From Carboxylicivirga sp. M1479 (GTDB taxonomy: Bacteria > Bacteroidota > Bacteroidia > Bacteroidales > Marinilabiliaceae), in NCBI RefSeq assembly GCF_007097485.1, contig NZ_VKDE01000001.1:126925-190924 (forward strand): a stretch of 64,000 nucleotides of DNA. The letters are read 5' to 3'. This document shows positions 34,115-41,846 of the stretch, in pieces. The stretch's first letter is position 1, and every line of letters begins with the position of its first letter. A program made the position numbers and the translations under genes. The notes beneath the pieces are model-generated. The model searched no databases, was not told where the DNA came from, and was given only the letters and a program-made list of their open reading frames with translations.

Positions 34115-35710
34115 TTATCTGTTTTTAAAGAAAGCTACAATACGTCCTAAGAAGTGAGCTACAATACCAATGAGTGTTAAAAAGATGAGACCAAAACCTG
34201 CGTAGTCAACCGACTTGTTATAATCACGACCAGGCAAGTAAAAGTCATTTAAACCTGCTAAACGGCCATCGCGTTGGTGGCACTCAACACATGTTAAGGT
34301 TTGTTCTTTTGGAGATACCATGTGGTTAATTGGCCAATACACTTCCGACTCAACAAAATCGTAATTGCCAGTGTATGGACGATCGTTATACTCCATACCC
34401 AATCGAGCAGCTTCTTCCCAGTCAAAATCTTTCCAGAATGCACCTTCTCCCTTTTGAGCTGCCCATAGTTTCAGGCTGATCAATGTTTTGTTGCCTGTGT
34501 CGTAAATTTGTTTTCCTCTGTGGACTTTAACAGGCCATATTTTTGCAGTTGAATCGCGATACTCGCCAAAAAGCGTGTTGATCTTAACCGGAATAGTGGT
34601 AACTGTATCTTCTGCTAAATAGTGGTCGGCTGTACCATTAAACCAGTAATACTCTGGTTTTACATGGTCGTCCCAGACAAAATTACCTTTGATCGATAAG
34701 TAGTTGTGGTTGCCATCTGCGTCATCTTCTGAATAACCATTGCCATGATCATCTGTTAATCCTGCCGATGACCAATCCCAATAAAGCTTGGTGGCATTCG
34801 CCTTAGCGTATTCGGGAATGTGGCAGGTTTGACAAGCTACCTTTTCAAAGTGATTATCTAATATGGCATCGTTGTGAGGAGTTGTTGTGTGGCACTGGTC
34901 GCAATCAATGCGATTATGGTTAGCCGATGATACCGAGTAAAGTTTACCTTGTATATTATGGCGTTCGGTTGTGTGACAATCTATACATGCCATATCCGGA
35001 CCGTCGGCAGCCATATGTACATCAACATCCTTAGAACATGATAAAAGGGCTTCTTCCAAGTCGCCATGTTTCACGTTGTTACCACCGCCACCATAGAAGT
35101 GACAAATACCGCAGTTGTTCTTTTTAGGTAAGCCAACGTTTTGCGATACGTATTGGTAATCTGGTACCTGGTAAGCAGCGTTAGCTGTTTCAGGTGTTGC
35201 TGGCATTCCCCCTTGTCCTTTTTGTTTAAAGTATGTGTCAGTCTGATCATGACAAACTAAACAATCAATGTTCAGATTGTCTGCAAAGTCGAAGCTTTTA
35301 TCTTTCCATCCTAGTCCAATATGGCAACGCATGCACGAACCATTGTTACCATTGGCTCCTGTACAAAAGTTGTTAAGTAGGTTTTTCTTACCAACAGATA
35401 CAACACCACGACCAGGTATTTCCTCTTCGCGCTCCCATTTCCAATGGGCTGTTGCCATTACCTCTTCATCTCGTCCTGTATGACATGATAAACAGGCTGC
35501 CGTTACATCACGCGGATGTTCAAATTCTTGCTGAAGAATTTCAAATTGTGAGTGATCTACCGATGAGATGTATTCCGATTTTAATTTAACATTAACCACC
35601 TCGGGTGTGCCTTTATAAGCAGCCACCTTTAGGGTTATTAGCAAAACGGCAAGCGGGAGCAGTAAACTTACCAATAGAGCCATTACCGATTTTGAGAACT
35701 GATTTTTCAT
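34115..35710 (-). CDS. Octaheme c-type cytochrome, tetrathionate reductase (OTR) family
   Basis: 531 residues. An N-terminal membrane anchor (about 10-30) and a C-terminal one (about 505-525) frame a periplasmic domain with exactly eight CxxCH motifs starting at C73, C126, C150, C200, C242, C270, C293 and C474. Extra cysteines at C116 (NNFC, just before heme 2) and C225 are not heme ligands; OTR places an active-site Cys near its heme 2. In Shewanella OTR reduces tetrathionate and also nitrite and hydroxylamine in vitro. Two membrane anchors differ from the soluble Shewanella protein. First gene of the operon, followed by the cytochrome b gene after 2 bases. Confidence 0.88.
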   Translation of the reverse strand: MKNQFSKSVMALLVSLLLPLAVLLITLKVAAYKGTPEVVNVKLKSEYISSVDHSQFEILQQEFEHPRDVTAACLSCHTGRDEEVMATAHWKWEREEEIPGRGVVSVGKKNLLNNFCTGANGNNGSCMRCHIGLGWKDKSFDFADNLNIDCLVCHDQTDTYFKQKGQGGMPATPETANAAYQVPDYQYVSQNVGLPKKNNCGICHFYGGGGNNVKHGDLEEALLSCSKDVDVHMAADGPDMACIDCHTTERHNIQGKLYSVSSANHNRIDCDQCHTTTPHNDAILDNHFEKVACQTCHIPEYAKANATKLYWDWSSAGLTDDHGNGYSEDDADGNHNYLSIKGNFVWDDHVKPEYYWFNGTADHYLAEDTVTTIPVKINTLFGEYRDSTAKIWPVKVHRGKQIYDTGNKTLISLKLWAAQKGEGAFWKDFDWEEAARLGMEYNDRPYTGNYDFVESEVYWPINHMVSPKEQTLTCVECHQRDGRLAGLNDFYLPGRDYNKSVDYAGFGLIFLTLIGIVAHFLGRIVAFFKNR

Positions 35711-35800
35711 TTGCTGATTTTAGATTTTCCATTAACCCTTAGGTCATCCCGTTTTCCCCTGTTGTTTAATTAGGATGTTTTTAACCAAAAGGATATGTAG

Positions 35801-35808
35801 CAAAAATA
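35801..35808 (-). promoter_or_regulatory. Candidate -7 box TATTTTTG for the OTR operon
   Basis: Minus-strand TAnnTTTG match 91 bases before the OTR ATG. Confidence 0.45.
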
Positions 35809-35885
35809 GCTTTGAAGAATTTTTTCTCTATATATTTTACCTTGCAACAAAACGCACTAATATCTGTAACTAAAAAGAATAAGCT

Positions 35886-35899
35886 TTGACAGAGATCAA
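35886..35899. promoter_or_regulatory. FNR-like operator TTGACagagATCAA
   Basis: Differs from the FNR consensus TTGATnnnnATCAA at one base. It lies in the divergent region next to a Crp/Fnr-type regulator whose recognition helix keeps the E-x-x-[ST]-R pattern of FNR. Confidence 0.55.
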
Positions 35900-35952
35900 G
35901 GAATTTATTGACGCATTACGGGTGTAGAGCTGTAACTGTTCGGTATTATTGA

Positions 35953-35964
35953 TGTAACATTACA
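35953..35964. promoter_or_regulatory. Dyad TGTAACATTACA
   Basis: TGTAA-ca-TTACA palindrome between the two divergent promoters; possible second operator. Confidence 0.3.
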
Positions 35965-36072
35965 AGTAAATTAGTGTATTGGATCGAGACAGCTTGGTTT
36001 AACCTTGATTAATAGATGTTTAAAATGAGTAATGTCATGCTTGGGATGAGTGGTTTTTATAAATTCAATAGC

Positions 36073-36080
36073 TATATTTG
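36073..36080 (+). promoter_or_regulatory. Candidate -7 box TATATTTG for the Crp/Fnr gene
   Basis: TAnnTTTG match 24 bases before the ATG. Confidence 0.5.
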
Positions 36081-36103
36081 TGTAACTCTTTAAAGTAGGT
36101 GCT

Positions 36104-36799
36104 ATGCCAAAATCAATTGTTTATAACGGATGTTCAGTAGGTGAGAACCCTCTTTGTTGTTTTGATGACTTAACAGATGAGGAGATGGTTTATGTTGAGG
36201 AGAACAGTGTGGAAGTAGAATACAAGCGCGGGGAAATCATTTGTAAGCAAGGGGCTTTTGCTTCACATATTATGGTAATGAAAGAGGGCTTGGCAAAAAT
36301 TTATCTTGAAAACGGGAATGATTCGCTGATTTTAAAGATATTGCCTGCGGTTAATATCATAGGTTTAACTGCTCTTTTTGATGGAAATAATACCTTCCCA
36401 TACAGTGCACAAACTTACATGGATTCAACAGTTAGACTGATTGAAATAGGTGCTTTTAGAAAATTAATTGAGAGTAATACTAAGTTTGCTGGTCAGGTGA
36501 TTAGTATGTTGGCCGAAAACTCTGTTATTATTAATGGTCGTTTCTTTTGTCTGACTAAAAAACAAACCTACGGTCGTTTGGCCGATGTATTACTTTGTTT
36601 ATCTAATCGTATTTATAAGACGGATAAATTTCCGCTTCAATTAACCCGTAAGGATTTATCAGAACTGGCTAGTATGTCAATTGAAAGTACAACCCGCATT
36701 CTAACAAAGTTTAAAGACGAGGGGCTAATTGCTGTGCATTGTAACGAGATTGAAATTCTCAATCCGGATAAATTACTTGAAATTAGTACGATTGGTTAA
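36104..36799 (+). CDS. Crp/Fnr-family transcriptional regulator
   Basis: 231 residues. A cyclic-nucleotide-binding-type beta-roll (about 35-125: YKRGEIICKQGAFASHIMVMKEGLAKIYL ... IIGLTALFDGN) is followed by a dimer helix and a winged HTH (about 180-225: LTRKDLSELASMSIESTTRILTKFKDEGLI). In the recognition helix, E-S-T-T-R matches the E-x-x-S-R of FNR. N-terminal Cys at 10, 18 and 19 recall FNR, but there is no Cys in the roll like FNR C122, so a 4Fe-4S sensor is doubtful. Divergent from the OTR operon, so it is the likely regulator of it. Its 3' end overlaps the convergent formimidoylglutamase gene by 17 bases. Confidence 0.88.
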   Translation: MPKSIVYNGCSVGENPLCCFDDLTDEEMVYVEENSVEVEYKRGEIICKQGAFASHIMVMKEGLAKIYLENGNDSLILKILPAVNIIGLTALFDGNNTFPYSAQTYMDSTVRLIEIGAFRKLIESNTKFAGQVISMLAENSVIINGRFFCLTKKQTYGRLADVLLCLSNRIYKTDKFPLQLTRKDLSELASMSIESTTRILTKFKDEGLIAVHCNEIEILNPDKLLEISTIG

Positions 36800-37775
36800 G
36801 TTTCTGTTCAATCATGGAATTAATAACAGCATAAATATATACAGCCACCAGTTTGGCTGTTCTGTTATCTGCATCAAATCGTGGAGATACCTCCGCAATG
36901 TCAAGGCTGCAAAGTTTCCCTGAGTGAATAATACTTTTTATTAGTTGAAGCACCATATCAGGATCTAAGCCAAATGGTTGAACCGCTGAAACCCCTGGAG
37001 CATGTGCCGCTGATAAAACATCAGAGCATATGGTTAGGTAAATCTGGTTCTTATCCTTAATGTAGTTGCTTATTTGCTCTTCTATTTTATTGTATGATGA
37101 TGTGCTAATGTCTTTGGCTAAGATATATTGAGCACCAATTTCATTGGCTTTATTGAACAAGCTTTGTGTATTGGCGTATGTTTGTGCCCCAATACATAAA
37201 TAATTGAAATCTTCTTTTTTATCTTCACATATCCGATGAATTTGATTGAACATGGTGCCAGAAGACCCCTTGTCGATAACAGGACGCAAATCTAAATGCG
37301 CATCAAAATTGATGATGGCAGGTGCTTCATCAAGCGATTCCCTTATGCCATTAAAATGGCCCAGAGCTATCTCGTGGCCACCGCCCAGTAAAATAGTAAA
37401 TAAACCAGCCTGATGAATTTTATTAACTGCAACAGCTAATTGTTCTTGTGCTTCTTCCAGATTACCATCATCACATGTGATATCACCTGCATCAAATAAC
37501 TGCACATGTGGGAGGCAGTTAGCTGGCCAGTTAGCCATTTCCTTGCGAATGCTGGCTGGTCCTTTGGCAGCCCCCACGCGTCCCATATTGCGTTTCACAC
37601 CTTCATCACTGCAAAAGCCAAGAAAGCATATGTTTATTGCTGTTTTCTCAAATTGAATCGGTTCATTTAAATTTATTGGCTTAATGATTTGATGCCAGCG
37701 AAATGCTTCCTGATCACTTGTACTATCAATTCGTCCGCTCAATGGAGTTGGAAGCTGGTACCTACTATTCATCAT
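36783..37775 (-). CDS. Formimidoylglutamase / arginase-fold amidinohydrolase (HutG-like)
   Basis: 330 residues. Ureohydrolase motifs: GGGHEIALGHF (metal His), NFDAHLDLRP (D-A-H-x-D) and ICSDVLSAAHAPGVSAV with the final DIAEVSPRFD. The third metal motif is S-D-V-L rather than D-x-D-x-x-D of arginase, which fits the formimidoylglutamase branch better than agmatinase. The expected reaction is N-formimino-glutamate to glutamate plus formamide, the last step of histidine breakdown. A urocanate hydratase gene lies 25 kb away at the window end, so the Hut genes are scattered. Convergent overlap of 17 bases with the regulator gene. Confidence 0.8.
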   Translation of the reverse strand: MMNSRYQLPTPLSGRIDSTSDQEAFRWHQIIKPINLNEPIQFEKTAINICFLGFCSDEGVKRNMGRVGAAKGPASIRKEMANWPANCLPHVQLFDAGDITCDDGNLEEAQEQLAVAVNKIHQAGLFTILLGGGHEIALGHFNGIRESLDEAPAIINFDAHLDLRPVIDKGSSGTMFNQIHRICEDKKEDFNYLCIGAQTYANTQSLFNKANEIGAQYILAKDISTSSYNKIEEQISNYIKDKNQIYLTICSDVLSAAHAPGVSAVQPFGLDPDMVLQLIKSIIHSGKLCSLDIAEVSPRFDADNRTAKLVAVYIYAVINSMIEQKLNQSY

Positions 37776-37836
37776 TCTCTTTTTTGCAAAGGTGAATGAT
37801 ATTTAGCCGATATTGTCTGACTTGTATCAACTGCAA

Positions 37837-37861
37837 TAAAAAAGGCCCCCGTTGGGACCTT
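37837..37861 (-). terminator. Terminator after the 37894-38400 lipoprotein gene
   Basis: Minus strand: AAGGtCCC-aacg-GGGgCCTT stem then TTTTTT. Confidence 0.75.
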
Positions 37862-37893
37862 CTCTCGCTATTATGGAAATCGTTATAACACCG

Positions 37894-38400
37894 CTACCAA
37901 TTCATGATGTTATAAACGATATCAATTTCTCCGTTGTGAAAGGGTGCAGGTTTTAAGGAATAGCTATCATAGAGATAATCGGGTTCATGGTTGTGATAAC
38001 TGCATGAACAGTTTGAGTACCTAAAACCAGGCCATCCGTTTTGTGGGCTTAAAATAAATGAATGCGACTCGTATGAATTCCAGTAGATGCTTATTTTAAA
38101 AATCTGCTCATTACCGTAAGGCCTATAAATATAACCACGTGCTCCTGCGGCATTTACCTCAGCCCTGTCAAAGGCTACTATGTGTTCATTTATAATTACA
38201 CGCCCACTTAAAAGATCAATGGGTTTATTGTTTTTGTCACGAATAAAAACCTGAACCTCTCTTTCGTCGTTAATATTTTGTTCGATCTTGACTTTTACCT
38301 TCAAAAGGTGTGCGTCTGTTATTTCTACATCACTCAAAACAGATTTTGAGCAACTAGTTGATAGTATGGCTATCAGTATTAATATGTATTTCGCTTTCAT
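37894..38400 (-). CDS. Lipoprotein of unknown function
   Basis: 168 residues. The lipobox LSTSC at about 13-17 marks a lipoprotein. The mature region is beta-rich (VKVKIEQNINDEREVQVFIRDKNNKPIDLLSGRVIIN) with an aromatic end and a Cys pair in SNCSCSYHNH, which could bind metal. No family recognised. It has its own terminator and is flanked by longer gaps, so it is probably monocistronic. Confidence 0.65.
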   Translation of the reverse strand: MKAKYILILIAILSTSCSKSVLSDVEITDAHLLKVKVKIEQNINDEREVQVFIRDKNNKPIDLLSGRVIINEHIVAFDRAEVNAAGARGYIYRPYGNEQIFKISIYWNSYESHSFILSPQNGWPGFRYSNCSCSYHNHEPDYLYDSYSLKPAPFHNGEIDIVYNIMNW

Positions 38401-38556
38401 AACTTGTGGTTTATTGGTTTGTCAAGTTACAGCGAATGTAAAGGGCCCTGATAACATTCTCACTGTTGTATTGTATGACAGTTATACCTGTGCTTACACG
38501 TATGAATAGTTGTCAGACTTGATGAAATGGGGCTAAATATTTTGTTTGGAGATTGC

Positions 38557-40380
38557 TTAGCTGTTGCTGGGAACAAAGCGATTGATGGTCGTCAGCAAGT
38601 CGTCGTAACCAATTGGTTTGGCAATGTAGTCATCGCACCCCGCTTCGCGAGATTTTTCTTTTTCCTCAGACATGGCATAGGCCGTTTGGGCGATTACGGG
38701 TATGTTTTGGCTGATGTTTTTTATTTCGCGGGTGGCACTGTAGCCATCCATTAATGGCATTTTTATATCCATTAAAATGAGGTCAATGTCTTTTACTCGT
38801 TTAAATACATCTACGGCTTCTTGTCCGTCGCGTGCCCAAATTAAGCTTGCATTAGAAAGAGCCAGAGCAACCTCTATGTACCTAAAGTTATCTTCTTCAT
38901 CTTCGGCTACCAAGAATGTTTTGCCCTCCCAATTAAATTCACGAACGGTTTCTTGAGTTTCAATAACTGTATTTGCAGGTACTGTCAAGCGATGATAAGG
39001 TAGTGTAAAATAGAAAGTAGTGCCAACCAATGGTTCCGATTCAACCCATATCTCTCCACCCATTATGGATACTAGGTGCTTGGCAATGGATAATCCAATT
39101 CCGGTGCCGCCATATAAACGCTCCTTGTCACTGTTGAATTTTGAGAAGCGTTCAAAAATTTCGTTTTCTTTGCCTTTTGGAAGCCCAATGCCAGTATCCT
39201 TTACATAGAAGCGCAAGAATTGGTCGTTCTCTTGAGTGTAACCAAATTCAACAAAACCTCTTTCGGTAAACTTAACGGCATTTCCAACCAGGTTAACCAG
39301 TATTTGTTGCAAGCGATGTTCATCTGTTAGTATGCGTATGTTTTGATCGCTAACACCTTCTTTTAAATAAAGCTTTAGGTTAAATAAGCCTCGCCGTTTG
39401 ATGTCATCAATAAACGACTCGTAAACTTTCATCATTGTATCGTGTAACCTACACGGAGCATTCTTGACCTGCAACTGGCCACTATCTATCTTGGAAATAT
39501 CAATGATATCTTCAACTAAAGTAAGCAGGTTTTTACCATTAATACGGATTAGATTAATAAATTCTTCCTTTTCAATTCCACTAATATCCGGATGAGAAAG
39601 TAGGTTAGAAAAACCAAGGATCGCATTCATAGGAGTACGAATTTCATGCGACATGTTGGATAAGAAAGCAGTTTTTAAATGATCACTTTCCTCAGCCTTA
39701 CTTTTAGCTAAAGCCAAGTCTTCGTGCTCGCGACGTAATAATCGTCTAAAACGTGTTTCTTTCTCAAGGTTGAAAATAAGTCCGTTAAGTAAGCTCACTA
39801 AGGGCAATAGTGTAATGAGCGCTATTACTAAAAATATTAATGACGATTTGATAAATTCATTTAGAGTTACACTTGCTTCAAAGGGAACAACAAATATTGG
39901 GTTGTACAAGATTAAACCAATGCCCGTAATTGTCAAAGTAATTACCAGAACGGATAACCAGGCTCTTTTTTGTCCCACTAGTATGCCTGATAATAATGCG
40001 TAAGAAATAAAAAATGTATAAGCTAATGGTGAGTTGGTCTTTTCCAGTAATGAATAAACGCCAATGAGGTAAATCAGAAATAAGAGCCATGAAACCCTAA
40101 ATTTAAGGGGAAGTGTGCGCACCATTGTTGCAAATAATGCTGATAAGAAAATGAATGATGCAAAAATGGCATAGGTATATTGCTCTTCTTTTATAAAAGT
40201 TAAGCCTAAGTATAAATAAACAATTAAACCTATAAATAAGGCGCCAATAGAGAAGTAATGAAAAATTCGCTCTCGCCAATAAAGCAGCCCATCACCCGAA
40301 CGTAAAGAGGTTGGTCCTAACCTCCTTCGTATAAATATATCTAGTTTTCTATATAGCCTTGCACTGGTAACTCTTCCCAT
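38557..40380 (-). CDS. Hybrid sensor histidine kinase (membrane sensor + receiver)
   Basis: 607 residues. Six membrane helices occupy about 38-210, giving a membrane sensor domain without a large periplasmic loop. Then come HisKA (HLKTAFLSNMSHEIRTPMNAILGFSN, H in the MSHEIRTP box), HATPase_c (LVNLVGNAVKFTERG, DTGIGLP, GGTGIGLSI) and a C-terminal receiver (FLVAEDEEDN, phospho-Asp in LILMDIKMPLMDG, Lys in YIAKPIG). The receiver probably passes phosphate to another partner; no DNA-binding domain or Hpt is fused. No adjacent response regulator, so the partner is elsewhere. Confidence 0.92.
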   Translation of the reverse strand: MGRVTSARLYRKLDIFIRRRLGPTSLRSGDGLLYWRERIFHYFSIGALFIGLIVYLYLGLTFIKEEQYTYAIFASFIFLSALFATMVRTLPLKFRVSWLLFLIYLIGVYSLLEKTNSPLAYTFFISYALLSGILVGQKRAWLSVLVITLTITGIGLILYNPIFVVPFEASVTLNEFIKSSLIFLVIALITLLPLVSLLNGLIFNLEKETRFRRLLRREHEDLALAKSKAEESDHLKTAFLSNMSHEIRTPMNAILGFSNLLSHPDISGIEKEEFINLIRINGKNLLTLVEDIIDISKIDSGQLQVKNAPCRLHDTMMKVYESFIDDIKRRGLFNLKLYLKEGVSDQNIRILTDEHRLQQILVNLVGNAVKFTERGFVEFGYTQENDQFLRFYVKDTGIGLPKGKENEIFERFSKFNSDKERLYGGTGIGLSIAKHLVSIMGGEIWVESEPLVGTTFYFTLPYHRLTVPANTVIETQETVREFNWEGKTFLVAEDEEDNFRYIEVALALSNASLIWARDGQEAVDVFKRVKDIDLILMDIKMPLMDGYSATREIKNISQNIPVIAQTAYAMSEEKEKSREAGCDDYIAKPIGYDDLLTTINRFVPSNS

Positions 40381-40564
40381 CGTTCGTTTAAGGCATTAAT
40401 ATGTGTGAAATATCAATGGTTTTTATCGAATACTTGCTAAAGTTAAATATTTATAACACTTAATCTATTTATTTTTTCGAAATTTTAGCAGCAGTTTTAC
40501 TAACGTTAAATAATTAATGGTAAAAAACTAGTAAAGGGCCCGGTTTAGTTGTGTTGAGAAGCTT

Positions 40565-41584
40565 TTAATTAAACAGTTTTTGACCATCAGTGCAATTTCT
40601 GCACATTTCATGCTCAGCACTGTTTTTAAAGATTTGTTTTTTGAAATTGATGCTTTTGCTACCATGCCAAATTTGAGGCACTGTTTGTTCATTGGTATTG
40701 CCAAAACTATGAAGTGCATCTTTGTCGTAACAGCAAGGCGAAAAGCGGCCATCCCAGGTGGCGGTTGCTGAATGCCACTGTCGCCAACAACGGTTATTTG
40801 GTGTTGATTTTAATACCTTACCCAATTCATCGGAATAACGGCTGTATTTGACATTTAATGGAGGTCGCATTTTGCCAAAAGCATTTAATTGCGCCGTTTT
40901 AATTTCCAGCTTGTCAACCTTTAAAGAGTTGGCCAGTTTTTGTACATAAGGTAGTTCATGTTCGTTATGCTGGAATACAATAAATTGCATGACCACAATA
41001 GGGTAAGCTGAGCGTGCGCGTTGTTTAGCTCTGGCAATATCAATCATGGCTTGCTTAACTTTATGAAAGCTACCGCCAACCCGATACAGTCCATAACTTT
41101 CCTGACTAGTGCCATCCACAGAGAATATAAGTCGTGTTAAGCCACCCTCTACTAATTGTTGGGCCAAGGTTGGTGTCATGTAATGGCCGTTGGTAGAAGT
41201 TGAGGTAAATAGTTTCAGTTTTGATGCTTGCACCACCATGTTGGCAAACTGTGGGTGCATTAATGGTTCTCCCTGAACATAAAGGTTTAAATACATTAGT
41301 TCAGGCGATAGCTGTTTTAATAGTTTTCCATAGTGTTGGATATCCATAAAGCCACGCGGGCGTTTTAAAAGATTGGCTCCCGTAGGACATTCGGGGCACT
41401 TCAGGTTGCACATGCTGGTTGGTTCAATGGCAAAGGCCATTGGTTGTCCGCTTAACTTAAACTGAGCACCATAATAGCTAAGTAGGTATGAACTAACTAA
41501 GCGCACTGCATTACATATGCGTCGCAGGCTCATTGTTTTTAGAATAGCCCAAGCATGTAATAAAGTGCTTCTGATTTGCATCAT
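40565..41584 (-). CDS. Radical SAM / SPASM protein
   Basis: 339 residues. The radical SAM CxxxCxxC is CNLKCPEC (about 57-64). A C-terminal SPASM-like region has FSPCCYDKDALHSFGN ... HEMCRNC, giving ligands for auxiliary Fe-S clusters. The FMDIQHYGKLLKQLSPELMYLNLYVQGEPLMHPQF stretch is usual for AlbA/AlgB-like SPASM enzymes. The substrate is unknown: no small peptide precursor gene is visible next to it. Its leader contains the conserved element that has been split by a 155-bp MITE, which may affect its expression. Confidence 0.87.
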   Translation of the reverse strand: MMQIRSTLLHAWAILKTMSLRRICNAVRLVSSYLLSYYGAQFKLSGQPMAFAIEPTSMCNLKCPECPTGANLLKRPRGFMDIQHYGKLLKQLSPELMYLNLYVQGEPLMHPQFANMVVQASKLKLFTSTSTNGHYMTPTLAQQLVEGGLTRLIFSVDGTSQESYGLYRVGGSFHKVKQAMIDIARAKQRARSAYPIVVMQFIVFQHNEHELPYVQKLANSLKVDKLEIKTAQLNAFGKMRPPLNVKYSRYSDELGKVLKSTPNNRCWRQWHSATATWDGRFSPCCYDKDALHSFGNTNEQTVPQIWHGSKSINFKKQIFKNSAEHEMCRNCTDGQKLFN

Positions 41585-41600
41585 TTAAATTATTTTTTAG

Positions 41601-41843
41601 TGGTCATGTGGAACTCCCAAATAAATTCGATCATTGCCAGGGAATTCGCTTTTAAGCATTTTAACCACCTCCCCACTTCGTGGTACTCCTCCTTGGCAAG
41701 GATGAGAGGGGTGAAAAATCGTCCCCTCCTGAATTTTAGGAGGGGTGCCGACAGGCGGGGTGGTGTAATTAGTTTTAAAAGCAATTTCCCTGCGATCATT
41801 GCCCTGTGTGCCATTTTATTGATTGAATTTACATGGTCGATTG
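41601..41843 (-). ncRNA. Conserved leader element, copy 3, interrupted by a MITE
   Basis: Reading the minus strand, CGACCATGTAAATT..ATGGCACACAGGGCAATGATCG (41843 down to 41792) is followed by the MITE, then AATTTATTTGGGAGTTCCACATGACC (41626 down to 41601). Removing the insertion and one 10-base duplicate restores an element matching copy 4 at 42890-42971 (CGACCATGTAAATTT ... AAATTTACTTGAGAGTTCCATATGAC). Confidence 0.6.
41627..41801. mobile_element. 155-bp MITE (41637-41791) with 10-bp target duplication
   Basis: Identical direct repeats CGATCATTGC flank the element at 41627-41636 and 41792-41801. Termini are CAGGGAATTCGCTTTTAA and TTAAAAGCAATTTCCCTG, imperfect inverted repeats. The core has a TTCGTGGTACTCCTCC end and a GGTGCCGACAGGCGGGGTGGTG end, the same motifs as the DUF559-associated repeats. 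It has no coding capacity, so it must be moved in trans. Confidence 0.85.
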
Positions 41844-41846
41844 ATA

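Larger units (their letters stand above)
35711..36103. other. Divergent control region between the OTR operon and the Crp/Fnr gene
   Basis: 393 bases without a gene. It contains the OTR -7 box (35801-35808), an FNR-like dyad (35886-35899), a second dyad TGTAACATTACA (35953-35964) and the regulator's -7 box (36073-36080). Confidence 0.6.
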
